Source of the DNA: Flavobacterium sp. N502536 | GTDB lineage: Bacteria; Bacteroidota; Bacteroidia; Flavobacteriales; Flavobacteriaceae | Assembly: GCF_025947345.1 (NCBI RefSeq) | Contig: NZ_CP110011.1 | Location: 3,658,001-3,722,000, forward strand | Length of the DNA stretch: 64,000 nt | Direction: 5' to 3' | Shown here: one piece after another, positions 45,259 through 55,206 of the stretch | Numbering within the stretch: the stretch's first letter is position 1 | How the letters are laid out: the number at the start of each line of letters is the position of its first letter | The notes under the pieces: model-generated | What the model saw: the letters and a program-made list of their open reading frames with translations, nothing else | What the model was told of the DNA's origin: nothing | The model's database searches: none | Program-made: the position numbers and the translations under genes

Positions 45259-47904
45259 ATGTCTGAAGGAGAAAAGTTAATTCCTATTAACATAGAAGAT
45301 GAAATGAAATCAGCTTACATCGATTATTCGATGTCAGTAATCGTATCGAGAGCACTTCCAGATGTTAGAGATGGCTTGAAACCAGTGCATCGAAGAGTTC
45401 TTTACGGAATGTATGACTTAGGAGTAACATCAAGATCTGCCCACAAAAAATCTGCAAGAATCGTAGGAGAGGTTCTGGGTAAGTATCACCCGCACGGAGA
45501 TACCTCGGTATATGATGCGATGGTACGTATGGCTCAGGAATGGAGTATGCGATATTTATTAGTGGATGGTCAGGGTAACTTTGGTTCTGTTGATGGTGAT
45601 AGCCCGGCAGCAATGCGTTATACTGAGGCCAGAATGCGTAAGATTTCTGAAGATATCATGGCAGATATCGAAAAAGAAACGGTTGACTTTCAGTTGAACT
45701 TTGACGATACTTTATATGAGCCAAAAGTAATGCCAACAAGAGTTCCTACTTTATTAGTAAACGGAGCTACAGGTATTGCCGTTGGTATGGCAACCAATAT
45801 GCCACCACACAATTTAACCGAAGTAATCAACGGTACCTTGGCGTATCTTGATAATAACGATATTGAAGTTGACGAATTAATGACGCATATTAAAGCTCCG
45901 GATTTTCCAACCGGTGGTGTAATATACGGTTATGAAGGAGTTCGTGAAGCTTTTAAAACCGGTAGAGGACGTATTGTAATGCGTGCTAAAGTAGGTTTTG
46001 AAGAAGTGGATGGAAGAGAATGTATCATTGTTACCGAGATTCCATATCAGGTAAACAAAGCCGAAATGATCAAGCGTACGGCTGATTTGGTTAACGATAA
46101 AAAAATTGAAGGTATTGCGAATATTCGTGACGAGTCGGATAGAAACGGTATGCGTATCGTTTACATTCTGAAACGTGATGCTACGCCAAACGTAGTATTG
46201 AATACCTTATATAAATATACTTCATTACAATCTTCTTTTAGTGTAAACAATATTGCACTGGTAAAAGGTCGCCCACAAATGTTGAATCTGAAAGATATGA
46301 TTCATTATTTTATTGAGCACCGTCACGATGTAGTAGTAAGAAGAACGCGTTTTGAATTGCGTAAAGCTGAAGAAAGAGCGCATATTTTAGAAGGTTTAAT
46401 TATTGCTTCGGATAATATCGACGAAGTAATTGCGATCATCAGGGGGTCTAAAAATACCGAAGAAGCCCGTGAGAAATTAATCGAAAGATTCAATTTGTCA
46501 GACATTCAGGCCAGAGCAATTGTTGAGATGCGTTTGCGTCAGTTAACAGGTCTGGAGCAGGATAAGTTAAGAGCTGAGTTTGACGAATTAATGAAGTTAA
46601 TCGAACATTTGAAAGCCTTATTGGCAGATGTCGATTTAAGAACCAATTTAATTAAAGAAGAACTGGAAGAAATCCGTGAAAAATACGGGGATGAGCGTCG
46701 TTCTACTATCGAATACTCAGGCGGAGATGTTAGTATCGAAGATTTAATTGCCGATGAAAATGTGGTGATTACAATTTCACATGCCGGTTATATCAAACGT
46801 ACCAACCTTACCGAATATAAAACTCAAAACAGAGGAGGAGTTGGACAAAAAAGTGCAGGAACAAGAGATCAGGATTTCCTTGAGCATATGTTCGTGGCAA
46901 CCAACCACCAATATATGATGTTCTTTACGCAAAAAGGAAAATGTTTCTGGATGCGTGTTTATGAAATTCCGGAAGGAAGTAAAACGGCAAAAGGTAGAGC
47001 AATCCAAAACCTGGTAAACATTGAAAGCGATGATAAGGTAAAAGCTTTCATTTGTACACAAGACTTAAAAGACAAAGATTATATCAACAGTCACAATCTT
47101 GTAATGGTAACCAAACAAGGACAGGTTAAGAAAACATCTTTAGAGAAATATTCTAAACCAAGGGTAAATGGTGTTGCTGCTATTACGATTAAAGAAGGTG
47201 ATGAGTTATTGGAAGCTAAATTAACCAACGGAGAGAGCCAAATTATTCTGGCAGTTAAATCAGGTAAACTGGTTCGTTTTGAGGAAACTAAAACGCGTCC
47301 GATGGGAAGAACAGCTTCAGGAGTTCGTGGAATTACTTTAAAAGACGATACCGATGAAGTAATTGGAATGGTAACCATTGATAAAGAGAATGTTAACGAT
47401 TCTCAGATTTTGGTGGTAACAGAAAACGGATACGGAAAACGTACTAAATTAGTTGACGACGATGGTGAGGATGTTTACAGAATTACAAATCGTGGAGGAA
47501 AAGGAGTTAAAACCCTTAATATTACCGAGAAAACAGGAAAATTAATCTCTATCAATGCGGTAACTGATGCTGATGATTTAATGATTATCAACAAGTCTGG
47601 ATTAACGATTAGAATGGCTATTGAAGATTTACGTGTAATGGGTCGTGCTACTCAGGGAGTTCGATTGATTAACTTAAAAGGTAAAGATTCTATTGCTGCG
47701 GTAACAAAAGTAATGAAAGATGATGTTGCCGAAGTTGTTGTAGACGAAGACGGTAACGTGATTGAATCGGTTATTGAGAGAGTGAAACCGGACTTAGAAG
47801 TTCTTGAAGATGATGGTGTTGTTGAAGACGATGACGACGATGATGATTCAGAAGAAGAATTAGAGGATGAAGATGATTCTGAAGAAGAGGAATCTGAAGA
47901 ATAG
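45259..47904 (+). CDS. gyrA: DNA gyrase subunit A
   Basis: 881 residues. [22 protein letters not shown], the quinolone-resistance region [18 protein letters not shown] (Thr at the E. coli Ser83 position, Asp at 87) and the catalytic Tyr in [10 protein letters not shown]. The C-terminal beta-pinwheel has [11 protein letters not shown] in the position of the GyrA box. The last 35 residues are nearly all Asp/Glu (two blocks, DDDDDDD and SEEEESEE), unlike most GyrA. With GyrB it introduces negative supercoils. TATCTTGG (45211-45218) is a near-consensus -7 element. Confidence 0.97.
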   Translation: MSEGEKLIPINIEDEMKSAYIDYSMSVIVSRALPDVRDGLKPVHRRVLYGMYDLGVTSRSAHKKSARIVGEVLGKYHPHGDTSVYDAMVRMAQEWSMRYLLVDGQGNFGSVDGDSPAAMRYTEARMRKISEDIMADIEKETVDFQLNFDDTLYEPKVMPTRVPTLLVNGATGIAVGMATNMPPHNLTEVINGTLAYLDNNDIEVDELMTHIKAPDFPTGGVIYGYEGVREAFKTGRGRIVMRAKVGFEEVDGRECIIVTEIPYQVNKAEMIKRTADLVNDKKIEGIANIRDESDRNGMRIVYILKRDATPNVVLNTLYKYTSLQSSFSVNNIALVKGRPQMLNLKDMIHYFIEHRHDVVVRRTRFELRKAEERAHILEGLIIASDNIDEVIAIIRGSKNTEEAREKLIERFNLSDIQARAIVEMRLRQLTGLEQDKLRAEFDELMKLIEHLKALLADVDLRTNLIKEELEEIREKYGDERRSTIEYSGGDVSIEDLIADENVVITISHAGYIKRTNLTEYKTQNRGGVGQKSAGTRDQDFLEHMFVATNHQYMMFFTQKGKCFWMRVYEIPEGSKTAKGRAIQNLVNIESDDKVKAFICTQDLKDKDYINSHNLVMVTKQGQVKKTSLEKYSKPRVNGVAAITIKEGDELLEAKLTNGESQIILAVKSGKLVRFEETKTRPMGRTASGVRGITLKDDTDEVIGMVTIDKENVNDSQILVVTENGYGKRTKLVDDDGEDVYRITNRGGKGVKTLNITEKTGKLISINAVTDADDLMIINKSGLTIRMAIEDLRVMGRATQGVRLINLKGKDSIAAVTKVMKDDVAEVVVDEDGNVIESVIERVKPDLEVLEDDGVVEDDDDDDDSEEELEDEDDSEEEESEE

Positions 47905-47947
47905 TAGAAAATAAACCACTTATAATTAAATACACAAATTGAATATT

Positions 47948-49219
47948 ATGAAAAGTAAATATGTAATACTTGCGTCAGCATTATTGATTTCAGTAGCTAC
48001 TTTTGCTCAGAAGGATCAGATTAAGAGTGCTGAAAAGGCATTAAAAAGCGGAGATGCTCAGGGAGCACTTACGATATTAAAAGATGCTGAAAATATGGTA
48101 GTAAATGCCAAAGATGTTGAACAAGCACAATACTATTTTGTAAAAGGTAATGCTTATTTAGATTTGGCAAATAAAAAAGTAGAAGAAGGGAAAAACCTTT
48201 CTCTTGCTGCTGAGACTTACAAAAAACTAATTGATGTTGAAAAAGCATCTGGAAAAGTTAAATACTCTACTCAGGCTGCAGCTTCTATTACTGAAATAAA
48301 AGGAAAATTGATTAACGCTGCAATTGCAGATTCTCAGGCAACCAAACATGCTGATGGAGCAAAAAAATTGTATGATGCTTATTTGTTAGACAAAAAAGAT
48401 ACAATCAATTTATACTATGCAGCTTCTACAGCAGTAAATGCTCAGGATTTTGATCTTGCTTTACCAATGTACGAAGAGTTAAAAAAATTAAACTATTCAG
48501 GAAAAGGAACAAGCTTCACGGCTGTTAATAAAATTTCTGGTAACGAAGATGGTTTTAACAATGGTAAAGAAAGAGATTTAGCGGTAAAATTAGGAACTCA
48601 CGAAAAACCTAAAACAGAAGCTATTCCTTCTAAAAGAGGTGAAATTTACAAAAACCTGGCTTTAATCCTGGTTCAAAAAGGACGTAGTGAAGATGCTAAG
48701 AAAGCTATTGCAGATGCAAGAAAAGCAAATCCGGAAGATTCTTCTTTGATTTTGACAGAAGCGAATTTGTATTTAGAATCTAAAGATTACGAAACATACA
48801 AAAAGTTAGTAGGTGAGGCTTTGCAAAAAGATCCAAACAATGCTGATTTAGTTTTCAACTTAGGAGTTATCAGTGCTAATGCAAAAAATACTGCTGATGC
48901 TGAGAAATATTACCTAAAAGCCATCGAAATCAATCCAAACTATGCTAATGCTTACCTTAACCTTGCAGCATTAAAATTAGAAGCTGAAAAACCAATCATT
49001 GATGAAATGAACAAATTGGGAACTTCTGCTAAGGATATGAAACGTTACGATGTATTGAAAGCACAAAGAGAAGGTGTTTTCAAAGGAGTTATTCCTTTCC
49101 TTAAAAAAGCAAACGAGTTAGATCCTAAAAACGAGGATGTTGCTAAAACTTTATTAGGAGTTTACAAAGCGTTAGAAATGACTGCTGAAGCAAAAGCGTT
49201 GAAAGCTACAATGAATTAA
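47948..49219 (+). CDS. Exported tetratricopeptide repeat protein
   Basis: 423 residues from the ATG at 47948; an in-frame TTG three codons earlier is less likely because the signal peptide (MKSKYVILASALLISVATFAQ) begins here. TPR-like units appear at about 25-110 and especially 210-420 (IYKNLALILVQKGRSEDAKKAI, ADLVFNLGVISANAKNTADAEKYYLKAIEINPNYANAYLNLAALKLE). Likely periplasmic scaffold. 43 bp after gyrA, so it may be cotranscribed; followed by the triple hairpin region. Confidence 0.88.
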   Translation: MKSKYVILASALLISVATFAQKDQIKSAEKALKSGDAQGALTILKDAENMVVNAKDVEQAQYYFVKGNAYLDLANKKVEEGKNLSLAAETYKKLIDVEKASGKVKYSTQAAASITEIKGKLINAAIADSQATKHADGAKKLYDAYLLDKKDTINLYYAASTAVNAQDFDLALPMYEELKKLNYSGKGTSFTAVNKISGNEDGFNNGKERDLAVKLGTHEKPKTEAIPSKRGEIYKNLALILVQKGRSEDAKKAIADARKANPEDSSLILTEANLYLESKDYETYKKLVGEALQKDPNNADLVFNLGVISANAKNTADAEKYYLKAIEINPNYANAYLNLAALKLEAEKPIIDEMNKLGTSAKDMKRYDVLKAQREGVFKGVIPFLKKANELDPKNEDVAKTLLGVYKALEMTAEAKALKATMN

Positions 49220-49253
49220 TAAGAGTTCATAAAACTCAATAGTTTTAAATTCC

Positions 49254-49492
49254 AAATCCAAATTCCAATGATACCAAGTATTGTTGGAATTTGGATTTTT
49301 TTATTGCTATGTTGAAATCTCAATAATTTAAAATTCCAAATTCCAAATCCCAAAATCCAATGATGTCAAATATTATTGGATTTTGGAATTTTAAAGTTTG
49401 GAATTTTTCTATTGGATAAAAGCTCAATACTTAAAGAAAACAAATTCCAAATCCCCAAAACCCAATGATACCAATTATTGTTGGAATTTGGG
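49254..49492 (+). repeat. Three consecutive hairpins sharing one 15-nt loop
   Basis: Hairpin 1 (49254-49298): 15-bp perfect stem, loop TGATACCAAGTATTG. Hairpin 2 (49352-49384): stem AAAATCCAA/TTGGATTTT, loop TGATGTCAAATATTA. Hairpin 3 (about 49454-49492): imperfect stem, loop TGATACCAATTATTG. Stem bases differ between copies but remain paired, while the loop keeps length and most bases. Heptamer units (AATTCCA) flank them. The first hairpin with its T-run may end the TPR transcript. Fills the 328-bp gap. Confidence 0.8.
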
Positions 49493-49547
49493 ATTTTAGA
49501 GTTTGGAATTTGGATTTTAAGATTTGGAATTTATTTAAGTTTTAATC

Positions 49548-49967
49548 TTAAGCGACTAGTGTAACAGTTAGTGTGATAGTCGTATTCAAAAGTTTGGAAA
49601 TCGGACAAATTTCTTTTGCTTTTGCTGCTGTTTTTTCGAATTCCTCTGTTGAAATACCAGGTACTTTTCCTTTTAAATCTAAATGAATCAAAGTGATGGA
49701 GCCGTCTTCAAATGTTACTGCGGCTTCTGTAGTTAAATCATCTGCTGTGTAACCGCCTTCGTTTAGTAAAAAGCTCAATTGCATCGTAAAACATCCGGAA
49801 TGAGCTGCAGCAACAAGTTCCTCGGGATTTGTTCCAACGCCGTCTGCAAATCTTGTTTTAAACGATAGCTGTGCGTTGTCTAAAGTGGTGCTTTGCGTAC
49901 TGATTGTTCCTTTTCCTTCCATGCCTGTTCCTTTCCAGTTGGCATTTGCTTTTCTTGTAAATTTCAT
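49548..49967 (-). CDS. osmC: OsmC family peroxiredoxin
   Basis: 139 residues; starts MKFTRKANANWKGTGMEGKGTIS and contains the two redox cysteines in AAAHSGCFTMQLSFLLNE (about 60) and KEICPISKLLN (about 125). These enzymes reduce organic hydroperoxides through a Cys-Cys pair. The length and the GTGMEGKGT motif favour OsmC over Ohr. Cytosolic. TATATTTG (complement of 50034-50041) is a consensus -7 element about 67 bp upstream. Confidence 0.9.
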   Translation of the reverse strand: MKFTRKANANWKGTGMEGKGTISTQSTTLDNAQLSFKTRFADGVGTNPEELVAAAHSGCFTMQLSFLLNEGGYTADDLTTEAAVTFEDGSITLIHLDLKGKVPGISTEEFEKTAAKAKEICPISKLLNTTITLTVTLVA

Positions 49968-50033
49968 TGTAATGTAATTTGAATTAATAATTAATTTGAT
50001 ATTTTATGGATTGTCACTGGATAATGTGACTTT

Positions 50034-50041
50034 CAAATATA
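50034..50041 (-). promoter_or_regulatory. -7 promoter element of osmC
   Basis: TATATTTG on the minus strand, perfect TAnnTTTG match. GTCAC and GTGAC form a small inverted repeat just downstream (about 50013-50030), close to the expected start site. Confidence 0.5.
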
Positions 50042-50109
50042 GTTAATTTTCTTACATAATTGCATTTCGAAGTTGAATAAAACGTTAAATTTTTGTTTTA
50101 TAGGCGGAA

Positions 50110-50545
50110 GGGATTGAAGGTTTTACCGCAAAGTGCGCAAAGATTTTTTATCAGTTACGCCTGTATAACGCAAAGTTCGCAAAGCTTTCTGTTGCTATAA
50201 CTTGGTGTGTTTTGCCTGCTTTGGTGTCAATAATGCGGATGTAGTTGTGAAGTCCCTACGGGACAGTTTTATATTAGGGAGAGCTGTGTGGTTACCAATG
50301 TGCAATCTCTACGAGATTTTTTTAGGCTTCTATTGTAGTAAAGTAAAGCGTTTAGTTTCAGCCAAAGTGCTCCTTTAGGAGTTTAATGTTTAAAGCGCTC
50401 CTTTAGGAGCTTAATATTGTTAGTTTAGTTATTATGGTATTTTTCAGATACAATGCTCCTTTAGGAGCTAAATATTTATAGCGCTCCATTAGGAGCATAA
50501 TATAGCTAAGCAGTCATCCCTAATAGGGAAATGTCCCGTAGGGAC
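50110..50545. repeat. Palindrome-rich spacer (GCTCCTTTAGGAGC and GTCCCTACGGGAC families)
   Basis: Within the 730-bp gap 49968-50697 there is no gene. Seen: GCAAAG-type tandem words (about 50128-50180); GTCCCTACGGGAC (50252-50264); AATCTCTACGAGATT (50304-50318); four copies of GCTCCTTTAGGAGC or a close variant (50370-50381, 50397-50410, 50455-50468, 50483-50496); and GTCCCGTAGGGAC (50533-50545), the exact reverse complement of the first. Confidence 0.8.
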
Positions 50546-50624
50546 TACATATCGGTGGCCGGAATAATTTACGTTAAGCCGCTTTCAAAGACAGAGTAAA
50601 GTTCTGATGAAGATTTTAAAGCAT

Positions 50625-50659
50625 AAAAAAAACTGCAGCGAATTTCTTCACTGCAGTCT
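50625..50659 (-). terminator. Terminator of the DUF349 gene
   Basis: On the minus strand ACTGCAG and CTGCAGT pair around a 12-nt loop (with TGAA/TTCG extending partly), followed by eight T residues; about 40 bp after the stop. Confidence 0.8.
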
Positions 50660-50697
50660 TTGTATTTAAATGGTTTCAACTTTGATCGATCTGATAA

Positions 50698-52689
50698 TTA
50701 TTCCTGATTTAAGTTGCGCAATTGTTTTAGCTTTTCTTTCCAAACGTCAAGGCTTTCTTTGTGAATGGCAATGTTTTTGCGAACTTCAAGTACAATCGAA
50801 TTTTCTTTTTTGGCATTTTTTGTATTGGCGAAGAACTGAATGTTGTTTTCCAATTGGAAAATTTCATTTTGAACTTCTTCAATTTTGCGCATTAAGAAAA
50901 TCTTTTCATTGTCTAATTTACGTGTATCGTTACTGTCAGACAAAGAATCAATTCGGTTGGAGAAACGCATCATTTCAGTTTCCTTTTTACTCAAACTTAG
51001 TTTTTCAAAAAGAGCATCTAAAATTTTATTGAATTTCCCTTCTATATGACGTCTTGCAAAAGGCACTTTTCCGTATCCTTTCCAGATTTCGATGTGCGCT
51101 TTAATCGCATCCAGATCTGTTTTGTGATCACCCGTTAGCTGGTAAGCTCTCAGGATGTCTAAATATGCTTTTTTGTTGTCGAAAGCAGCTACTTCATCAA
51201 CGTTTTCTTCTGATTTGTGCTCTTTTAATTTATCAAAATAGTGATTGCAGGCATCTTTAAATTCTTTCCAGATTTTATCAGAGTATTTTTTAGGAACGTG
51301 GCCAATTTGTTTCCACTCTTCCTGAATTTGTTTCATGATAGGGGTAGTGGCAGTAAAATCGGTGCTTTCCTGTAGTTCTTTGGCTTTTGCTACCAACGCC
51401 ATCTTTTTGTTTAAATTGTCGTTTTGGTCTTTTTTAATGTCTTTGTAAAATGAATTTTTAAAAGAATTAAAGTTTCTAACGGCAGTTTTAAAAGCGGCCC
51501 AGGTTTCTTCATTTACTTCTGAAGGGACTTTTCCGGCAGCGAAAAACTCATTTCTAAGGCCTTCTACTTTTTGAATTTGTACCAGCCATTGTGAGTGAGA
51601 GTTTACTTTTTCGGTTCCTAAAACCTCAATTTTTGCAATGATCTCTTTTTTAACGTCAAGGTTATTTTGTTCGTTTGCTCTTTGGCTTTCAAACAAAACT
51701 TCTCTTTTGTCGTGAATTTTTTTAGTAAGCTCACTAAATCTGTTCCAGATCGTATCGCGGTGTTCTTTAGAAACCGGTCCGATATCTTCCTTCCAGATGC
51801 GGTGTAAGTCCTGTAGTTCACGGAATGATTTGCTAATGTCGGTTTCGTTAACCAATTCTTCAACACGAGCAATTATCTTTTGTTTTTGTTCCAGATTGTG
51901 TTTAAAATCTAAATCTCTGGCTTCACGATCTAAATGCAGATAATCATAAAAATTTTCTACATGAAAATGATAGTTGTTCCAAACATGATTGTATTTGTCT
52001 TTCGGAATTGCACCGGCATTCTTCCATCTTTCTCTTAAATCATTAAAATGTTTAAGCGTGTCTTTGATGTTTTCCTGCGGGTTGATTAGTTCTTTTAACT
52101 CTTCAACGATGGCAAGTCTGTTTTCTAAATTTGATTTCAGGTTGGTTTGTAAATGTTTAAAATGAGCATTTCTTTTCTCTCTGAAAACATTATAGTACTC
52201 GTCAAATTTAGATTTTAAAGGAGAGTGGTATTCGAATTCTTCATTCGGATCTTGTTTAGAAGCGTTGAATTCTTCTTTTTTCTCTTCTATAAGGTGGTTG
52301 TATTGTAATAAAAACGACTTCTTGATTTCTTCGATATGATCTTTTACCGACATTACTTTGTCAGTATTGATCAGTTTTTTCAATTCATCAACAAGCGCAT
52401 CCAAAGAAAAAGTGTCATAATCCTGCATAGGAATTTCGTGGCGCTCTTTAAGCGTCTCGTCTTCACTTTCTTCGGCATTCGAATTTGTTATGGCATCTAA
52501 TGCAGTTTGATGATTGACTTCAATAGCTTCAGCAGGGATTTCTGATTCAATTTCAGGGTCTGAAATTGTATTTTCAGTTACTGCATCGGCATCAGCCGTT
52601 TCAATTGCACTATTTTGAGTAGAATCGTTAGTGTCGATTTCTAATTTTCCGTCTGCTTCTTGCAGGTTATCATTCTTTTCTTCTAACAT
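50698..52689 (-). CDS. DUF349 repeat protein
   Basis: 663 residues. The first 100 are acidic and low-complexity; then come at least five DUF349 helical units, each with a W+..G..P+....-.W..F pattern (LRERWKNAGAIPKDKYNHVWNNYHF, LHRIWKEDIGPVSKEHRDTIWNRF, IQEEWKQIGHVPKKYSDKIWKEF, HIEIWKGYGKVPFARRHIEGKF). A C-terminal coiled coil follows. Cytosolic; the function of the family is unknown, though it is near-universal in Bacteroidetes. Has a clear promoter and terminator, hence monocistronic. Confidence 0.92.
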   Translation of the reverse strand: MLEEKNDNLQEADGKLEIDTNDSTQNSAIETADADAVTENTISDPEIESEIPAEAIEVNHQTALDAITNSNAEESEDETLKERHEIPMQDYDTFSLDALVDELKKLINTDKVMSVKDHIEEIKKSFLLQYNHLIEEKKEEFNASKQDPNEEFEYHSPLKSKFDEYYNVFREKRNAHFKHLQTNLKSNLENRLAIVEELKELINPQENIKDTLKHFNDLRERWKNAGAIPKDKYNHVWNNYHFHVENFYDYLHLDREARDLDFKHNLEQKQKIIARVEELVNETDISKSFRELQDLHRIWKEDIGPVSKEHRDTIWNRFSELTKKIHDKREVLFESQRANEQNNLDVKKEIIAKIEVLGTEKVNSHSQWLVQIQKVEGLRNEFFAAGKVPSEVNEETWAAFKTAVRNFNSFKNSFYKDIKKDQNDNLNKKMALVAKAKELQESTDFTATTPIMKQIQEEWKQIGHVPKKYSDKIWKEFKDACNHYFDKLKEHKSEENVDEVAAFDNKKAYLDILRAYQLTGDHKTDLDAIKAHIEIWKGYGKVPFARRHIEGKFNKILDALFEKLSLSKKETEMMRFSNRIDSLSDSNDTRKLDNEKIFLMRKIEEVQNEIFQLENNIQFFANTKNAKKENSIVLEVRKNIAIHKESLDVWKEKLKQLRNLNQE

Positions 52690-52723
52690 TTTAAATGTAT
52701 AAGGTTTTTATTTTAAACAGAGC

Positions 52724-52754
52724 GAAAGATAGTAAAGGTGTTTCTAACTACAAA
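52724..52754 (-). promoter_or_regulatory. Bacteroidetes-type promoter of the DUF349 gene
   Basis: Minus strand TTTG (complement of 52751-52754), 19 nt, then TATCTTTC (complement of 52724-52731), one base from TAnnTTTG, with correct spacing and about 34 bp from the ATG. Confidence 0.6.
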
Positions 52755-52994
52755 ATAATTCGTTTGTTTATACGTTATTTTACGATGAAATTCTTACTAA
52801 TTGGTTTAATTTAAAGATATCATGCGGGTTTTTTTGTTGATTTTTTGAAGTTAATTTAAATTATAAATTACCGGAATTTTTAGAAATGAAAAAGAAAATG
52901 ATAGTATTGAGACATCTTAGTTCGTTTTATTTCGATTAGGGATAAGGAAATCGGGAAGGAATAACTGTTTTATAATATTAGGTATAAAAACAAC

Positions 52995-53026
52995 AAACCC
53001 GACAAGTTTTTGAAAACTGTCGGGTT
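52995..53026 (-). terminator. aroE terminator, diverged copy of the CCCGACAGG palindrome
   Basis: AACCCGACAAGTTTT / GAAAACTGTCGGGTT with one mismatch, T-rich on the minus-strand 3' side. It is a diverged form of the two identical palindromes at 18426 and 18625. Confidence 0.7.
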
Positions 53027-53059
53027 GAGATATTTGAAATACTGTTGTGTCTTAAACTT

Positions 53060-53809
53060 TTATTTGTTCCAGATTTTCCATGCTTTTTCTGCCTGAAAAA
53101 TAAGCATATCGTAGCCGTTTTTTATGATGGCACCCTTTTTCTTAGCTCTTTTTAAAAACTCGGTTTCTGCCGGATTATAAATTAAGTCATAAGCGATATG
53201 TTTGTCTGTAAAAAACTCGTACGGAATATCAGGGCAAGCGTCAGTGTCAGGAATTGTTCCTACAGGCGTACAGTTGATGATGATCTGGAAATTATCAAAA
53301 GTAGTCGCATTGATTAAGTTATAATCGATGATGTTTTCTTTGGCTTCTCTCGAAACAAAAGTATAGAGTATACCTAACTCATCCAGCGCAAAAGCGACCC
53401 CTTTTGAGGCTCCACCTGTTCCCAGAATCAATGCTTTTTTATGATGCGGTTCTAATAAAGGTTCTAATGACTTTTTGAAGCCGTAATAATCGGTGTTGTA
53501 TCCTTTTAATTTCCCGCTTTTGGTAAACTTAATAGTGTTGACAGCACCAATTAAGGCTGCTTTTTTGGATAGCTTGTCTAAGAATGGAATGACTTGTTCT
53601 TTATAAGGAATTGTAACATTTAAACCTTTTAAATCGGGATTGTTTTTCACTAATTCGGTGAAATAATTGATTTCAGAAATGTCGAAATTTTCGTAGCTGT
53701 TGCCGGCAAAAACTTCATCGCTAAATTTTTCTGTAAAATATCCTTTTGAAAAAGAGTAACTAATATTACGGCCTAGCAAGCCAAAACGTCTTCTTAAAAT
53801 ATCAATCAT
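53060..53809 (-). CDS. aroE: Shikimate dehydrogenase
   Basis: 249 residues. N-terminal substrate domain with FGLLGRNISYSFSKGYF (Ser pair), LKGLNVTIPYKEQVIPFLD (catalytic Lys) and GYNTDYYGF (Asp); then the NADP Rossmann domain (LILGTGGASKGVAFALDELG) and NGYDMLIFQAEKAWKIW at the end. Reduces 3-dehydroshikimate to shikimate in aromatic amino acid synthesis. Slightly short, normal for Bacteroidetes. The gene begins 2 bp after the TPR gene stop, so the two are cotranscribed. Confidence 0.95.
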   Translation of the reverse strand: MIDILRRRFGLLGRNISYSFSKGYFTEKFSDEVFAGNSYENFDISEINYFTELVKNNPDLKGLNVTIPYKEQVIPFLDKLSKKAALIGAVNTIKFTKSGKLKGYNTDYYGFKKSLEPLLEPHHKKALILGTGGASKGVAFALDELGILYTFVSREAKENIIDYNLINATTFDNFQIIINCTPVGTIPDTDACPDIPYEFFTDKHIAYDLIYNPAETEFLKRAKKKGAIIKNGYDMLIFQAEKAWKIWNK

Positions 53810-53811
53810 TA

Positions 53812-55206
53812 TTATTTTCTGTGTTTTTCAATGTAATTTTGAACCGTTTTTTTCGACCATACTACCGGAAATAAATCTTCGATTAAAATGTAATTATCAA
53901 AGTTTAAACGCAAACCATTACTCAAATGAAATTTAGCTTTGGTAGTGTCCTGAATCATGAAATACAATCCTGCCAATCGGTATTCGATTTCGTTTTCTTC
54001 CGGGAAATATTCAGTGGCCTGCAGCAGGGTCTGAATGGCACTTTCAAATTCACCCAGAAACTGCAAAATGTCAACCCAGAATAACCAGGTGTCCAAAGCG
54101 TAATCTCCAAATTCAACCGCTTTTCGGTATCCAAATTCAGCTTCTTCAAAAAAGTTCATTTGTTTGTTGATCGTTGCATAACGTTTCCAGTACAAACGAT
54201 TTTGATTGTCGATTGCAAGTGCTTTGTTGACAAAAAACAGGGCTTTTTGAAAATTTTTCTGGCGTACATGAAAGTCTGTAATGGCGATCCATCCTTTGTC
54301 TAAAAGCGGATCCTCATGTACTGTTTGATTGTAGTATTGTAACGCTTTTGCCGAATTTCCGAGTTTTTCATAGCATTTTCCAATACGCAATAAAGCATAG
54401 GAAGTGGCATCGTCAAGTTCGATAGTACGGTTGTAGCTTTCGATAGCTTCGTTGTATTTTTTTAAACGTTCGTAAGCTTTTGCTTTTTCCATGAAAGCGC
54501 CCAAAAACTCATCGTCAATCAGCGTTGCATAATCAAAAGCGCGAATGGCGTTTTCGTATTCTTTTACACCATAATGCAAACGTCCAAGCTGGTGCCAGGC
54601 AATTTCGCTATACGGGTTTTTGTTGATATAATTGTTAAGATACACAATGGCTTCCTGGTTTTGATCTAAAAATTCAAAACAATACACCACGTTGTAAAGA
54701 GCAGACTGATCTTCTAAGTCTTCTTCAAGACATTTGATGAAGCTGTCTTTTGCCATCTCGAGGTTATCCATAAAAAGATACTCCATTCCAATCAGGTTGT
54801 ACACGTCGGCGTAATCATCTGTAAATTGCAGGGCAATCTTAAGCAATTCTACCGCTTTCTCGTGTTGATCTCTCTTAGAACAGATATTGGCTTTCTGGAT
54901 GTAAATTTCCTCGTTATTCGGTTCAATTGCATACAACTCATTTAAGAGTTTTTCGGCGATTTCCAGTTTATCGTCGTAAACCAGCATTTCTACTTGTACT
55001 AATTTTAAGCCTGTAGATTTTGGGTGTTGGTCTAATGCAAGTTTTAAGGCCTTCTTTGCTAAATTAGCCTTACCTATGTCTAAATAATGAAGAATAATTT
55101 CTTCGAATTCTTCAGAATCAAAAAAGAGTACTTTGTTAGTTTTTAACATCGACTCAAATTTGGATAGGGATAGGTTATAATCTTCTTCTTCGTTGCTTAA
55201 TTGCAT
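53812..55206 (-). CDS. Cytosolic tetratricopeptide repeat protein
   Basis: 464 residues, no signal peptide. TPR units run through most of the protein with clear W/LG/Y/A/A/P spacing, such as EIAWHQLGRLHYGVKEYENAIRAFDYATLIDD, FLGAFMEKAKAYERLKKYNEAIESYNRTIELD and SYALLRIGKCYEKLGNSAKALQYYNQTVHEDP. Acts presumably as a protein-interaction scaffold. Upstream partner of aroE; the link between them is positional only. Confidence 0.9.
   Translation of the reverse strand: MQLSNEEEDYNLSLSKFESMLKTNKVLFFDSEEFEEIILHYLDIGKANLAKKALKLALDQHPKSTGLKLVQVEMLVYDDKLEIAEKLLNELYAIEPNNEEIYIQKANICSKRDQHEKAVELLKIALQFTDDYADVYNLIGMEYLFMDNLEMAKDSFIKCLEEDLEDQSALYNVVYCFEFLDQNQEAIVYLNNYINKNPYSEIAWHQLGRLHYGVKEYENAIRAFDYATLIDDEFLGAFMEKAKAYERLKKYNEAIESYNRTIELDDATSYALLRIGKCYEKLGNSAKALQYYNQTVHEDPLLDKGWIAITDFHVRQKNFQKALFFVNKALAIDNQNRLYWKRYATINKQMNFFEEAEFGYRKAVEFGDYALDTWLFWVDILQFLGEFESAIQTLLQATEYFPEENEIEYRLAGLYFMIQDTTKAKFHLSNGLRLNFDNYILIEDLFPVVWSKKTVQNYIEKHRK

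Larger units (their letters stand above)
52690..53059. other. Intergenic region between aroE and the DUF349 gene
   Basis: 370 bp with no gene. It holds the DUF349 promoter (52724-52754) and the aroE terminator palindrome (52995-53026). The remainder is AT-rich with no structure I can support. Confidence 0.5.

Noticed and set aside
49230-49545. Possible CRISPR array from repeated AATTCCA words
   Set aside because: Repeats are short hairpins with irregular spacing and similar, non-unique intervals; no cas genes nearby.
50250-50545. Possible CRISPR array from four GCTCCTTTAGGAGC units
   Set aside because: Unit length is 14 bp, spacing irregular (27, 58, 28 bp) and no leader or cas genes.
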